Source: Paraburkholderia largidicola (GTDB taxonomy: Bacteria > Pseudomonadota > Gammaproteobacteria > Burkholderiales > Burkholderiaceae). Taken from it: DNA of 64,000 nt. Made by a program: the position numbers and the translations under genes. The DNA lies in assembly GCF_013426895.1 (NCBI RefSeq), contig NZ_AP023174.1, positions 3,162,001 to 3,226,000 on the forward strand. The letters are read 5' to 3'. Within the stretch, counting starts at the first letter, position 1. Every line of letters begins with the position of its first letter. Below are positions 44,820 to 57,972 of this stretch, piece after piece. The notes under the pieces were generated by a model, which ran no database searches, had not been told where the DNA came from, and saw only the letters and a list, made by a program, of their open reading frames with translations.

Positions 44820-46124
44820 GTGGAACAACTTCCCTTATGGGCGCAAATAGGCGCCGTCGTCCTGCTTCTCATCTGCTCCAGTTTCTTTTCCATTACCGAG
44901 ACAGCGATGATGGCGATCAACCGCCATCGCCTGAAACATCTCGCGACCAAGGGCGCGCTCGGCGCGAAGACCACCCAAGGCCTGCTCGCGCGCACCGATG
45001 AGCTGTTGAGCGCCGTCCTGATCGGCAACAACCTGTTCAACACGATCATCCCCGTGCTGACCACGTCGATCGCGTTGCACACATTCGGCAGCAACAACGT
45101 CGTGCTGTCGATCGCGACGGGTATCGTCGCGTTTCTCATCATCGTGTTCGCCGAAATCACGCCGAAAATTGTCGGCGCGACGTTCCCGGAAAAGATCGCG
45201 CTTCCCGCCAGTCTGCTGATCGCGCCGCTCATGCGCGTGTCGAAACCGCTGATCTGGTTCGTGAACCTCTTCGCGAACAGCATCCTGCGCGTGCTGCATA
45301 TCAACACCAAAGGCGCGCACGACCAGCGGCTGTCGACAGAGGAACTGCGCACTATCGTGCTCGAGTCCGGCAGTTTCATGCCGACCAAGCACCGCAGCAT
45401 TCTGCTCAACCTGTTCGACCTCGAAAACATTACCGTCGACGACGTGATGATCCCGCGCCGCCGTATCGAAGCCCTCGATTTCGACGCGCCATTCGAGCAG
45501 ATCCTGCATCAACTCGAGACCTGCTATCACAACAAGCTGGTCGTCTATCAGGGCGATTTCGACCGCGTGCTCGGCGTGCTCCACGTGCGCAAGACGCTGG
45601 CCGCCCTGCATAACCAGGAACTGGAGCGCGAGACGCTGCGCGAACTGCTCGCCGAGCCGTACTTCGTGCCGACGGGCACACCCGTCTTCCAGCAGCTTCA
45701 ATACTTCCAGGAAAGCCGCCACCGCATCGCACTCGTCGTCGATGAGTACGGCGAACTGCAGGGCCTCGTGACGCCCGAGGACATCATCGAGGAACTGATC
45801 GGTGAATTCACGACGTCCGTGCCGCGTAGCGCCAGTTCGCGCGGCGGCTGGAACGAGGAAGGCGAATGCATCGTCGCGGGCAGCATGCCGTTGCGCGAGT
45901 TGAACCGCTGGCTGCAACTGAAGTTACCGACGGACGGCCCGAAAACGCTGAACGGATTGATCCTGGAAGTTCTCGAAGAGATTCCTGAAGGTGATGTCTG
46001 CGTAAAGATTAACGACATCAAAATCGAAGTCATGCGCAGCGACGATCAGGCAATCAGAACGGTTAAGATTTTTCGCCCCGGCCCTGCGCCGGGATCGAAG
46101 ATCAAGCGGCTTGTTGGCCGCTGA
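44820..46124 (+). CDS. CNNM/CBS-pair/CorC_HlyC membrane transporter-like protein
   Basis: Putative magnesium or cobalt efflux-type protein of 434 residues. An N-terminal CNNM (DUF21) domain has four hydrophobic segments (SSFFSITETAMMAINRHRLK, NNLFNTIIPVLTTSIAL). Two CBS motifs (DDVMIPRRRIEALD, VVDEYGELQGLVTPEDIIEE) and a C-terminal CorC_HlyC domain follow. I take GTG at 44820 because the upstream frame would read through the tRNA terminator; no Shine-Dalgarno is seen. Gene is closest to the YfjD/CorB type. The 181-base upstream gap has little beyond that terminator. Confidence 0.9.
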   Translation: MEQLPLWAQIGAVVLLLICSSFFSITETAMMAINRHRLKHLATKGALGAKTTQGLLARTDELLSAVLIGNNLFNTIIPVLTTSIALHTFGSNNVVLSIATGIVAFLIIVFAEITPKIVGATFPEKIALPASLLIAPLMRVSKPLIWFVNLFANSILRVLHINTKGAHDQRLSTEELRTIVLESGSFMPTKHRSILLNLFDLENITVDDVMIPRRRIEALDFDAPFEQILHQLETCYHNKLVVYQGDFDRVLGVLHVRKTLAALHNQELERETLRELLAEPYFVPTGTPVFQQLQYFQESRHRIALVVDEYGELQGLVTPEDIIEELIGEFTTSVPRSASSRGGWNEEGECIVAGSMPLRELNRWLQLKLPTDGPKTLNGLILEVLEEIPEGDVCVKINDIKIEVMRSDDQAIRTVKIFRPGPAPGSKIKRLVGR

Positions 46125-46230
46125 TCGCGCACCTGGTTCGCACCTGGCCATTCGGCTGAATAGCCGCCCGATGCGCGTTACCGGATGATGAAGCCGTCAT
46201 GTTCTACAGGCGGCTCGCAGCCGGTTTTCG

Positions 46231-47484
46231 ATGCGCACTTCTTCTCTGACCGCAGCACCCGCGCCCCACGTCGCCACGACCCGGCCGGCGCTTCCAACCG
46301 CCACACCTGACGCGGACAGCCCGCCCGCCGTGCGCCTGCTCGCCGATACGCTGCAGGAAGCAGCGCGCCTGAACGCCTCCGATCTGCACATCGAACCGAT
46401 GGAACACGGCTGGCGGATGCGTCTGCGCGTCGACGGCGTGTTGCACGAACTCGTGCGGCCGCCCGCGCATCTGCGCGACGCGTTCATCACACGCGTGAAA
46501 GTGCTGGCGCGCATGGATATCGCGGAGCGGCGCGTGCCGCAGGACGGCCGCTTGCGCCTGCCAATCGCGGCGGGGCGCGTCGAAGACTATCGCGTGAACT
46601 CGTTGCCTACGCTGTTCGGCGAAAAGCTCGTACTTCGGCGGCTCGAAGCACTGCCGGCCGATCTCTCGCTCGATTCTCTCGGCCTCGCGCCCGGGCAGCG
46701 CGACATCGTGGACCGGTCGATCCGCGCGCCGCATGGGCTCGTGCTCGTCACGGGCCCGACAGGCAGCGGCAAGACGATGTCGCTGTACTGCTTCCTGCAA
46801 CTGCTGAATGCCGAGTCGCGCAATCTCTGTTCGGTCGAAGATCCCGCCGAGATCCAGCTTGCGGGCATCAACCAGGTCAGCGTGCGCGAAAAGGCCGGTT
46901 TGACGTTTGCCGTCGCGCTGCGCGCGTTCCTGCGCCAGGACCCGGACGTCATCATGGTCGGAGAAATCCGCGACGAAGAGACTGCCGACGTCGCCGTCAA
47001 GGCAGCGCAAACAGGACACCTGGTCCTGTCGACGCTGCACACGAACGACGCGCCCGCCGCCATCGCGCGTCTGATCGACATCGGCGTCGAGCCCTACAAC
47101 CTCGCGGCCGCGCTGCGACTCGTCACGGCGCAGCGGCTGGTGCGGCGTCTGTGCCCTGCATGCCGACGTGCGTCTTCGGAAACGTTCGCTTCGCTACGCG
47201 CGGCCGGCGTACCCGACGATCAGGTCACGGACTGGCGCCCCTACGTTCCACAGGGATGCCAGGCGTGTCATGGAATCGGCTTTCGCGGACGCGTCGGCAT
47301 TCACCAGACCATGCCGGTTTCGGACGCAATGCGTGAACTCATCGTCGCGCGTGCCGGGACGCATGAGATTGCGCGACAGGCACACATCGAGCACGTGCAG
47401 ACCTTGCGCGAAGCGGCGCTGGCCCGCGCTTTCGACGGCACGACGAGCCTCGCCGAAGCATTGAGCGCAACGGAGGTTGCATGA
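46231..47484 (+). CDS. pilB: type IV pilus / type II secretion assembly ATPase, short form (PilB-like)
   Basis: Cytoplasmic hexameric ATPase for pilus extension. The 417 residues contain the GspE/PilB core: DASDLHIE-like NASDLHIEPMEHGWRMRLRVD, Walker A GPTGSGKTM, the Asp box SVEDPAEIQL, Walker B VIMVGEIRDEETAD, the His box STLHTNDA, and the zinc tetracysteine CPAC...CQAC. The N-terminal N1/MshEN domain (about 150 residues) of canonical PilB is missing. Followed by pilC with a 4-base overlap and then pilD, the usual pilBCD order. Confidence 0.93.
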   Translation: MRTSSLTAAPAPHVATTRPALPTATPDADSPPAVRLLADTLQEAARLNASDLHIEPMEHGWRMRLRVDGVLHELVRPPAHLRDAFITRVKVLARMDIAERRVPQDGRLRLPIAAGRVEDYRVNSLPTLFGEKLVLRRLEALPADLSLDSLGLAPGQRDIVDRSIRAPHGLVLVTGPTGSGKTMSLYCFLQLLNAESRNLCSVEDPAEIQLAGINQVSVREKAGLTFAVALRAFLRQDPDVIMVGEIRDEETADVAVKAAQTGHLVLSTLHTNDAPAAIARLIDIGVEPYNLAAALRLVTAQRLVRRLCPACRRASSETFASLRAAGVPDDQVTDWRPYVPQGCQACHGIGFRGRVGIHQTMPVSDAMRELIVARAGTHEIARQAHIEHVQTLREAALARAFDGTTSLAEALSATEVA

Positions 47485-48704
47485 CGGCCGCTGCCATGCA
47501 GGAACAACGCTTCGAGTGGCGCGCGTTCGACGCGCAAGGCATACGCCGGCGGGGAACGGTGATCGCGCCGGACCTCTCGACGGCGCGCGCGTCGTTGAAA
47601 CAGGACGCGCTCTATGCGGTCGAATGGACAGCGCGCGGCACAGCGCCGCAACCGAAAGTACGCGCCGCCGACATCACGTTGTTCACGCGCCAGTTATCGA
47701 GTCTGCTACGCGCAGGCTTGCCGCTTGCGCCATCGCTCGAACTGTTGGCGCATGCCACAGCAAAAGACAACGCGCGAACCAAAGGCATGTCGCGCATCGT
47801 GCACGCCCTGGCGCGTGACATCACTGCGGGCTTGGGCTTTTCGTCGGCGCTCGCCCGTCGCCCGGCGCAGTTCGGCGCGCTGTACTGCCAGCTAGTCGAG
47901 GTCGGCGAGGCCTCGGGCGCGCTGCCGACCGTCCTCGCGCGGCTCGCCGACGACCGTGAGCGCGCCGCCGCCCAGCGCGCCAAAGCCCACGCCGCGCTCA
48001 CCTATCCCGTCGCGATCCTGCTGCTCGCGCTCGCGATCACAGCCGCTCTGCTGGTGTGGGTCGTCCCGACGTTCAAGCAGATCTTCGACGGCTTCGGCGC
48101 GAAACTGCCCGCACCGACGCAGTTCGTACTCGCGATGTCCGCCGCGGCGGGACGCTGGAGCGTGCCGCTCGCATCGTTAGCATGCGTGCTCATGTTCGCA
48201 ATGCGTCGCGTGCTGCGGCGCTCGGAAGCCGCTCGGCTGCAATTCGCCCGTATGACGCTGCGCCTGCCCGTCGCCGGTGCGCTGCTCACTACGTTGTGCG
48301 CGGCGCGCTGGAGCCGCGCGCTCGGCACGTTGCTGTCGGCAGGCACGCCGCTCGCCGACGCATTCGATTCGCTCACGCACGCAACGGGCAACGCCTGGTT
48401 CGATCGCGCGACCGTCGCGATCTCAGCGCAACTCAGACGCGGCGTGCGGCTCGCGCCCGCGATGCGCGAAGCACAATGTTTCCCCGAAGAAATCGTGCAG
48501 CCCGTCGCGATCGCCGAAGAGTCGGGCACGCTGGATACGATGCTGCTGGACGTGGCGTCGTTGAGCGATCGTCAGGTAGACGAAAAGATCGCGGGCCTCG
48601 CGAGCCTGTGCGAGCCGCTCGTGATCGTCGTGCTGGGCGGGCTGGTCGGCGGTCTCGTCGTCGCGATGTATCTTCCCATCATCCAACTTGGCAACGTGGT
48701 GTAG
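47481..48704 (+). CDS. pilC: type IV pilus inner-membrane platform protein
   Basis: The 407 residues hold two T2SSF domains (LFTRQLSSLLRAGLPLAPSLELL in the first; AARWSRALGTLLSAGTPLADAFDSL in the second) and three membrane segments (about 175-195, 225-245, 375-400). It is the polytopic platform that PilB works against. The start ATG overlaps the pilB stop (ATGA), so the two are translationally coupled. Confidence 0.95.
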   Translation: MTAAAMQEQRFEWRAFDAQGIRRRGTVIAPDLSTARASLKQDALYAVEWTARGTAPQPKVRAADITLFTRQLSSLLRAGLPLAPSLELLAHATAKDNARTKGMSRIVHALARDITAGLGFSSALARRPAQFGALYCQLVEVGEASGALPTVLARLADDRERAAAQRAKAHAALTYPVAILLLALAITAALLVWVVPTFKQIFDGFGAKLPAPTQFVLAMSAAAGRWSVPLASLACVLMFAMRRVLRRSEAARLQFARMTLRLPVAGALLTTLCAARWSRALGTLLSAGTPLADAFDSLTHATGNAWFDRATVAISAQLRRGVRLAPAMREAQCFPEEIVQPVAIAEESGTLDTMLLDVASLSDRQVDEKIAGLASLCEPLVIVVLGGLVGGLVVAMYLPIIQLGNVV

Positions 48705-48735
48705 TAGCATCGCAGCCGAATCCAGACAATCGATC

Positions 48736-49665
48736 ATGCCGACCACGCTCACGTCCGTGTCAGAACCTTCCTTCAGCGGCCCGCTCGCCCGTTTCGCGGA
48801 CAGTCTCGGCGCGGCCTTCGGCACGCTGCCGGCGGGCGCGCAGATCGCATTCGTGATTGCATTCGGCCTGGTGATCGGCAGCTTCCTGAACGTCGTCGTG
48901 CACCGCTTGCCCATCATGCTCGAACGCGCGTGGCGCGCCGAAGTGAGCGAAGCGACGGACCATGCATTCGATGACGACGGCCTGCCCGTGCGCTACAACC
49001 TCTGGTTGCCGCGCAGCGCATGCCCACATTGCGGCCACGTGCTGCGCGCGTGGGAGAACGTCCCGGTGCTTAGCTATCTGCTGTTGCGCGGCCGGTGCTC
49101 GCACTGCAAGACGCACGTGAGCTTTCGTTATCCGCTGCTCGAACTGTCGAGCGCAGCGCTGGCCCTGGGCGCGCTCATCTCGTTCGGCGCAACGGGCACG
49201 GCGCTCGCTGCGTTCGCTCTATGCGCGACACTGCTGGCAATGAGCGCGATCGATATCGACACGCACCTGTTGCCGGACTCGATGACCTTGCCGTTGCTGT
49301 GGGCCGGCCTCATCGTCAATTTCAATACCGTGTTCGCGAGCCTGCACGATGCCGTGATCGGCGCGATCGCAGGCTACCTCGCGCTGTGGTGCGTGCATTG
49401 GGTGTTCAAGATCGTGCGCGGCGTCGAAGGCATGGGTTATGGCGACTTCAAACTACTCGCCGCGCTCGGTGCGTGGCTCGGTTGGGCTGCGCTGCCGCAG
49501 ATCATCCTGATCGCTGCCGTGACGGGCGCCGTCGTCGGCCTGGTCGCGACGTGGATCGGCCGCATGCGCTTCGAGGAGCCGCTGCCCTTCGGTCCGTTCC
49601 TCGCGGCGGGCGGTGCCGTGACGCTGTTCGTCGGCACGCCGCTTTACATGGCTTTGGGAGGCTGA
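48736..49665 (+). CDS. pilD: type IV prepilin peptidase / N-methyltransferase
   Basis: Membrane aspartyl protease that cleaves and N-methylates prepilins. The 309 residues show VIGSFLNVVVHRLPIMLER, a tetracysteine zinc motif (CPHCGHVL and CSHCKTHVS), and the catalytic aspartates in IDIDTHLLPD and GYGDFKLLAALGAWLG. About 25 residues before the family start are an Ala/Ser-rich extension. ATG at 48736 is used. The next gene, coaE, begins 3 bases on. No pilin gene is in the window. Confidence 0.95.
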   Translation: MPTTLTSVSEPSFSGPLARFADSLGAAFGTLPAGAQIAFVIAFGLVIGSFLNVVVHRLPIMLERAWRAEVSEATDHAFDDDGLPVRYNLWLPRSACPHCGHVLRAWENVPVLSYLLLRGRCSHCKTHVSFRYPLLELSSAALALGALISFGATGTALAAFALCATLLAMSAIDIDTHLLPDSMTLPLLWAGLIVNFNTVFASLHDAVIGAIAGYLALWCVHWVFKIVRGVEGMGYGDFKLLAALGAWLGWAALPQIILIAAVTGAVVGLVATWIGRMRFEEPLPFGPFLAAGGAVTLFVGTPLYMALGG

Positions 49666-49668
49666 CGC

Positions 49669-50271
49669 ATGTTTGCTGTTGGATTGACAGGCGGCATCGG
49701 CAGCGGCAAGTCCACGGTCGCCGATCTGTTCGCAAAACGCGGCGTGACGCTCGTCGATACTGACGTGATCGCGCATCGCATCACCGCGCCGCAGGGTCTC
49801 GCCATGCCGTCCATTGCAACGGAGTTCGGCCCATCGTTCGTCGCCGAAGACGGCTCGCTCGATCGCGCCCGTATGCGCGCGCTCGTTTTCAGCGACGAGA
49901 ACGCGCGCAAGCGGCTCGAAGCCATCACCCATCCTTTGATCCGCGCAGAGACCGAGCGTCAGCGTCAACAGGCGCCGGGGCCTTATGTGATCGTCGTCGT
50001 GCCGCTGCTCGTCGAGTCGGGTAGCTGGAAAACGCGTGTGAATCGCGTGCTGGCCGTCGATTGCAGTGTCGAAACCCAGATCGCTCGCGTCATGCGTCGC
50101 AACGCTTTTACTCGCGAGCAGGTACTCGCGATCATTGCGCGCCAGGCCACGCGCGAAGCGCGCCTTGCCGCCGCCGACGACGTGATCGTCAACGACAACC
50201 GGTCGCTCGACGAACTCGAGGTTGATGTCGATCAGCTTCATCGCACGTATGTTTCGCTCGCGGGGGCCTAA
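49669..50271 (+). CDS. coaE: dephospho-CoA kinase
   Basis: Last step of coenzyme A synthesis: phosphorylates the 3'-OH of dephospho-CoA. The 200 residues have P-loop [28 protein letters not shown], the lid region HPLIRAET, and [12 protein letters not shown]. Normal length. In the conserved pilD-coaE-zapD-yacG neighbourhood. Confidence 0.96.
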   Translation: MFAVGLTGGIGSGKSTVADLFAKRGVTLVDTDVIAHRITAPQGLAMPSIATEFGPSFVAEDGSLDRARMRALVFSDENARKRLEAITHPLIRAETERQRQQAPGPYVIVVVPLLVESGSWKTRVNRVLAVDCSVETQIARVMRRNAFTREQVLAIIARQATREARLAAADDVIVNDNRSLDELEVDVDQLHRTYVSLAGA

Positions 50272-50421
50272 GCCGTGAGCGATTCTCTTCATTGTCTGTA
50301 GCGTGCGCGCATGTTGTCGGGAACGGCATCTACACGCAACGAATGCGCGTAATAGTGCGCAAAAATTGACAGAAGCTCGCCAAAAAAGTGTGTGATTGCT
50401 AGGGTAGTCTCACGGCATTAG

Positions 50422-51225
<804 letters not shown>

Positions 51226-51284
51226 ACCGACGCAAACGGCCTCACTTAGCTGGCTTCATTGTTTGCGATTGAACGTTTGATCGA

Positions 51285-51479
51285 ATGGTCACTGTAGTCA
51301 AATGCCCAAGCTGCGGTAGAGATGTCCGCTGGACTCCCGAGAACCGCTTCCGTCCCTTCTGTTCCGAGCGCTGCAAGCAGATCGATCTCGGCGCGTGGGC
51401 TGCCGAGAAATACAAGATCGGCGGCACCGACGAAGAACCGCCAACCGACGACGCGCCCGGCGAGCACCGCTCGCACTGA
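51285..51479 (+). CDS. yacG: DNA gyrase inhibitor / zinc-binding protein YacG
   Basis: A 64-residue zinc protein with Cys7, Cys10, Cys26 and Cys30 (CPSCGRDV...[14 protein letters not shown]). E. coli YacG binds GyrB and blocks DNA binding. The acidic C-terminal tail is variable. Lies 59 bases after zapD, as in many proteobacteria. Confidence 0.95.
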   Translation: MVTVVKCPSCGRDVRWTPENRFRPFCSERCKQIDLGAWAAEKYKIGGTDEEPPTDDAPGEHRSH

Positions 51480-51509
51480 CAGGCACAACACGCGTCGTCA
51501 TCCACAGCG

Positions 51510-51540
51510 AGGCGGAAGCCGCACAAGTGCGCTCCCGCCT
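51510..51540. terminator. hairpin between convergent yacG and mutT
   Basis: AGGCGG-A-AGC with GCT-C-CCGCCT, a long stem with one mismatch in the 66-base convergent gap. It has no T-tract, so termination would need another factor. Confidence 0.5.
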
Positions 51541-51545
51541 TCAGC

Positions 51546-51980
51546 TCACTCCGCCGCCAGCCACTCCAGCACGGGAATCGTCGCGGGCAAGAGCGGCGAC
51601 ACCTGAGCCGGCAGCGTCTGCCACGCGAACGCCTGACCCTCGCGCCCATGCGGCTCGCCGTCCCACGCCGTCACCTTGCAGAAATAGAGACGAACGTAGG
51701 CGTGCGGATAGTCGTGCTCGAGCACATGCCAGCGGTGGCTCGCCTGCACGTCGATGCCGAGTTCTTCGTGCAGCTCGCGCGCAAGCGCCGCTTCGACCGT
51801 TTCACCCGGCTCCAGCTTGCCGCCCGGAAATTCCCAATAGCCTTCGTATGGTTTTCCGGTGGGGCGTTGCGCCAGCAGATAGCGGCCATCGGGCTGCACG
51901 AGCACGCCGACGGCCACTTCCGTGACGGGACGGCCAGCTTCGTTCAACTCGCCCGCGTTGCCGTGTGCTGCGTCGCTCAT
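51546..51980 (-). CDS. mutT: Nudix hydrolase MutT (8-oxo-dGTP diphosphatase type)
   Basis: Sanitises oxidised dGTP. The 144 residues have TEVAVGVLVQPDGRYLLAQRP, a Nudix box from GGKLEPGETV to RELHEELG, and the C-terminal EWLAAE. The first 18 residues (Ala/Gly/Asn) are variable. Start at 51980 overlaps the DUF815 gene stop by 4 bases. Substrate assigned by family only. Confidence 0.9.
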   Translation of the reverse strand: MSDAAHGNAGELNEAGRPVTEVAVGVLVQPDGRYLLAQRPTGKPYEGYWEFPGGKLEPGETVEAALARELHEELGIDVQASHRWHVLEHDYPHAYVRLYFCKVTAWDGEPHGREGQAFAWQTLPAQVSPLLPATIPVLEWLAAE

Positions 51981-52846
51981 GCTTGCGCCCGCTTGCCGGA
52001 CCAGTCGCGCGCGAACTGCCACGCGACGCGACCCGAGCGCGAGCCGCGCTCCAGCGCCCAGATCAGCGCATCGCCGCGCGCCGCTTCGACGTCGGCATCG
52101 TTGCAGCCGAAGTGATGCAGCCAGTGCGCGACGATCGACAGATAGTCGTCCTGCTTGAACGGGTAGAAACTGACCCACAGGCCAAAGCGCTCGGACAGCG
52201 AGATCTTTTCTTCGACCACTTCGCCCGGATGAATTTCGCCATCGGACGTGTGCTTGTACGTCTCGTTGTCGCTCATGTACTCGGGCAGCAGATGGCGGCG
52301 GTTCGACGTCGCATAGATCAGCACGTTGTCCGACTGCGCGGCAACCGATCCATCGAGCGCTACCTTCAGCGCCTTGTAGCCCGACTCGCCCTCTTCGAAA
52401 GACAGATCGTCGCAGAACACGATGAAGCGCTCGGGCCGCGCCGAAATCAGATCGACGATATCGCCCAGATCGTGCAGATCGTCCTTGTCGACTTCGATCA
52501 GACGCAGACCGTCCTTCGAATACGCGTTCAGGCACGCCTTGATCAGCGACGACTTGCCCGTACCGCGTGCGCCCGTGAGCAGCACGTTGTTGGCGGGCTG
52601 CTTGCTGACGAACTGCTTCGTGTTCTGCTCGATCAGGTTTTTCTGTCGATCGATGTTCTGCAGATCGTCCAGCGAAATCAGCGAGATGGCGGGAACCGGC
52701 TGCAGGTAGCCGCGCCCCTGGCGCTTGCGCCAGCGGAATGCAACAGCCGCGGACCAGTCGATTTGCGGCGCAGCCGGCGGAAGCATCGCTTCGAGGCGCA
52801 CCAGCACGGCTTCGGCGCGGGTCAGGAATTGTTCGAGTTTATCCAT
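51977..52846 (-). CDS. DUF815 AAA-type ATPase
   Basis: A 289-residue predicted ATP-binding protein. Walker A GARGTGKSSLIKA at about 93-105, Walker B FIVFCDDLSFEE, sensor IYATSNRRHLLPEYM, and a C-terminal arginine-containing region (ERGSRSGRVAWQFARDW). The function of DUF815 is not established. Between argJ and mutT and overlapping mutT, so argJ-DUF815-mutT is probably one operon (17 bases after argJ). Confidence 0.9.
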   Translation of the reverse strand: MDKLEQFLTRAEAVLVRLEAMLPPAAPQIDWSAAVAFRWRKRQGRGYLQPVPAISLISLDDLQNIDRQKNLIEQNTKQFVSKQPANNVLLTGARGTGKSSLIKACLNAYSKDGLRLIEVDKDDLHDLGDIVDLISARPERFIVFCDDLSFEEGESGYKALKVALDGSVAAQSDNVLIYATSNRRHLLPEYMSDNETYKHTSDGEIHPGEVVEEKISLSERFGLWVSFYPFKQDDYLSIVAHWLHHFGCNDADVEAARGDALIWALERGSRSGRVAWQFARDWSGKRAQA

Positions 52847-52863
52847 GTCGTGATAGGCGCGAA

Positions 52864-54105
52864 TCAGGAACGGTAATCGGCGTTGATACTCACGTAATCA
52901 TGCGACAGGTCGCACGTCCAGATCGTCGCTTGCGCGTCGCCACGGCCCAACACGACGCGAATCAGGATCTCCGCCTTCTTCATCACGCGCTGCCCGTCTT
53001 CTTCCTTGTACTCCGGGTTGCGTCCGCCCGCTTTCGCGACGAGCACATCGTCGAGATACAGGTCGATCTTGCCCACGTCGAGGTCCGTCACGCCCGCATA
53101 GCCGATCGCCGCCAGAATGCGGCCGAGGTTCGGGTCCGATGCGTAAAACGCCGTCTTCACGAGCGGTGAATGGCCGATCGCGTAAGCAATCTGGCGGCAC
53201 TCGGCGACACTCGATCCGCCTTCGACCTGCACCGTCATGAACTTCGTCGCGCCCTCGCCGTCGCGCACGATCAGTTGCGAGAGCGTCTGCGCCGTTTCCG
53301 TCACGGCATCGCGCAGCGCCGCATAGGCGGGCGAATCCGTCGACGTGATCGCGGGCAGGCTCGACTTGCCCGATGCGATCAGGATGAACGAGTCATTGGT
53401 CGACGTATCGCCGTCGATCGTGACGCAGTTGAACGAGCGGTCCGCGACCTGCTTGACCAGTTCGTCGAGCACCGGCTGCGCGACGTTCGCGTCGAATGCG
53501 AGGAAGCCGAGCATGGTCGCCATGTTCGGTTTGATCATGCCTGCGCCCTTGCTGATGCCCGTCATCGTCACCGTGTGGCCGTCGATCTTGACCTGGCGCG
53601 ACACGGCTTTCGGCAGCGTGTCGGTGGTCATGATGGCTTGCGCAGCGTCGTACCAGTGCGCAGCCTGACGGTTCGCCAGCGCAGCGGGCAAGCCTGCCTT
53701 CAGACGGTCGACAGGCAGCGGCTCCAGAATCACACCCGTCGAGAACGGCAGCACCTGCTGCGGCTCGATACCCGCAAGGCGCGCGAGTTCGTCGCACGTT
53801 TCGCGCGCGGCCACCATGCCCGGCTCGCCCGTGCCCGCGTTCGCATTGCCCGTATTCACGACCAGCGCGCGAATGCCCTTGCCGCCCGCGCGTACCTTCT
53901 CGAGATGCTCGCGGCACACCGTCACAGCCGCTGCGCAGAAGCGGTTCAACGTGAACACGCCCGCGACCGTCGCGCCTTCGTCGACGGAAATGACGAGCAC
54001 GTCCTTGCGGTTCGGCTTGCGGATATTCGCCTCGGCCCAGCCTAGCGTGACGCCGGCGACGGGATGGAGTTTTGCGGGATCGATCGAGGGGAAATTGACA
54101 GCCAT
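52864..54105 (-). CDS. argJ: bifunctional glutamate N-acetyltransferase / amino-acid acetyltransferase
   Basis: Arginine pathway enzyme that transfers acetyl from N-acetylornithine to glutamate. The 413 residues include the autocleavage site in [14 protein letters not shown] (Thr becomes the nucleophile of the beta chain), [22 protein letters not shown], and [13 protein letters not shown]. Whether it also uses acetyl-CoA cannot be told from the sequence. Lies 149 bases after secA. Confidence 0.96.
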   Translation of the reverse strand: MAVNFPSIDPAKLHPVAGVTLGWAEANIRKPNRKDVLVISVDEGATVAGVFTLNRFCAAAVTVCREHLEKVRAGGKGIRALVVNTGNANAGTGEPGMVAARETCDELARLAGIEPQQVLPFSTGVILEPLPVDRLKAGLPAALANRQAAHWYDAAQAIMTTDTLPKAVSRQVKIDGHTVTMTGISKGAGMIKPNMATMLGFLAFDANVAQPVLDELVKQVADRSFNCVTIDGDTSTNDSFILIASGKSSLPAITSTDSPAYAALRDAVTETAQTLSQLIVRDGEGATKFMTVQVEGGSSVAECRQIAYAIGHSPLVKTAFYASDPNLGRILAAIGYAGVTDLDVGKIDLYLDDVLVAKAGGRNPEYKEEDGQRVMKKAEILIRVVLGRGDAQATIWTCDLSHDYVSINADYRS

Positions 54106-54127
54106 GTTTGCGACCTGTCGAGACTGA

Positions 54128-54149
54128 AATGCCGGCGTGCGCCGGCATT
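54128..54149 (-). promoter_or_regulatory. intercistronic GCCGGCG-type hairpin between secA and argJ
   Basis: Perfect 9-bp stem AATGCCGGC / GCCGGCATT with tetraloop GTGC, 22 bases upstream of argJ and about 105 bases after secA. No T-tract in the minus direction. Similar to 41297-41323. Confidence 0.5.
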
Positions 54150-54254
54150 GGGGATCAAAGGTGATGGCGCCAGATGGACCTGCGCCACCGCGAAATCACC
54201 AGCAATGCACGCTTCAAACGACGCGGCGCGCATGGTGCGCGCCGCCTTCGTGTG

Positions 54255-57068
<2,814 letters not shown>

Positions 57069-57377
57069 CGGATCGTGGTTGCGTCGCGGCTTCGGCGGGG
57101 TTGCAAGGCCGGTTTTTACACCCTTTCACCTTGTTGCAACTCGTTGACGGAGGGGCCTCGGCGGCTTAGGTCCAAGAGTAAATTCGAATCACGGATTTTA
57201 GCACGCGCCCCCGCGTACGCCTGTGTCAGCGGCAAGATGGTTGGCCATCCGACCAGGGCGCGAGCACTGCGAATGGGGCCGTCTCACATGTTGCGAGGGG
57301 AAGTTGCGCGCCAGTGCCGCACGGTACAATTCCGGCATCGAGCCCGCGCGACGCGCGGGCTGCTACCAGAATCCCAG
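57069..57377. other. 309-base secA / DUF721-gene divergent intergenic region
   Basis: Holds the promoters of both genes. A minus-strand extended -10-like TGCTAAAAT (57195-57200 as ATTTTA on the plus strand) may serve secA, and a plus-strand TACAAT at 57325-57330 may serve the DUF721 gene. No clear -35 elements, no secM-like open frame and no other feature. Confidence 0.5.
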
Positions 57378-57881
57378 ATGAGCCGTTTCTCACCGTTTTC
57401 AAGGCAGTCGCTCAAGCCCGGCCCGAAGCTGGGCTCGAAGTCGTTCAGCGTGCGCCGGCCGCAGGCGGTGGTCGAGGTCCTGAACCGCACCGACGCATTC
57501 GCCGCGCTGCGTGCGGGCGTCGAGCAGGTTGCCGCGCTGGAGCGCGATCTCACGGAGTTGCTGCCCGACTATCTGGCGACCAGCGTCGAGCCCGGCTTTA
57601 TCAAGGACGGCGTGCTGGCGCTGTTTGCCGCCCACAATGCGCTCGCCGCCCGGCTGCGGCATCTGGAGCCGCGTCTGCTGTCGGATTTGCAGCAGCGCGG
57701 CTGGCCCGTCAATGCGCTGAAGATTCGCGTGCGTCCGCAATCCGTGAAAGAGCCGCCGCGCGTCAAGCAGGCGCGCATGTCGCGTGCGGGTGCGGACGCG
57801 CTGCATGAACTGAGCGAATCGCTGGAACCGTCGCCGTTGCAGGAAGCGCTGGCCCGCATGGCGGCTCGTCATCGGAAGTGA
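57378..57881 (+). CDS. DUF721 / DciA-like protein
   Basis: A 167-residue protein with DUF721 features: an N-terminal basic region, a compact domain around residues 20-120 (AALRAGVEQVAALERDLTELLP, GFIKDGVLALFAAHNALAARLRHLEP, LLSDLQQRGWPVNALKIRVRP), and a charged helical tail. DUF721 proteins include DciA, which helps load or operate the replicative helicase DnaB in bacteria without DnaC. The fold and position next to secA fit that, but the role is inferred. ATG at 57378 is used; the frame upstream to 57075 has no homology. Confidence 0.82.
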   Translation: MSRFSPFSRQSLKPGPKLGSKSFSVRRPQAVVEVLNRTDAFAALRAGVEQVAALERDLTELLPDYLATSVEPGFIKDGVLALFAAHNALAARLRHLEPRLLSDLQQRGWPVNALKIRVRPQSVKEPPRVKQARMSRAGADALHELSESLEPSPLQEALARMAARHRK

Positions 57882-57906
57882 GTGCGTGCATCACGCGCTG
57901 AAAAGA

Positions 57907-57933
57907 AAAAAGCGACCGTTCAGGTCGCTTTTT
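57907..57933. terminator. bidirectional terminator between the DUF721 gene and lpxC
   Basis: AAAAAGCGACC / GGTCGCTTTTT with a 5-base loop, 25 bases after the DUF721 gene stop. Confidence 0.88.
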
Positions 57934-57940
57934 CGTTTTG

Positions 57941-57960
57941 GCCCCGGTTGTCACCGGGGC
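57941..57960 (-). terminator. second hairpin, directly after lpxC
   Basis: Perfect 8-bp stem GCCCCGGT / ACCGGGGC with TGTC loop, 12 bases past the lpxC stop. With the next hairpin it forms a tandem end structure. Confidence 0.6.
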
Positions 57961-57972
57961 GACAGACTGGCC

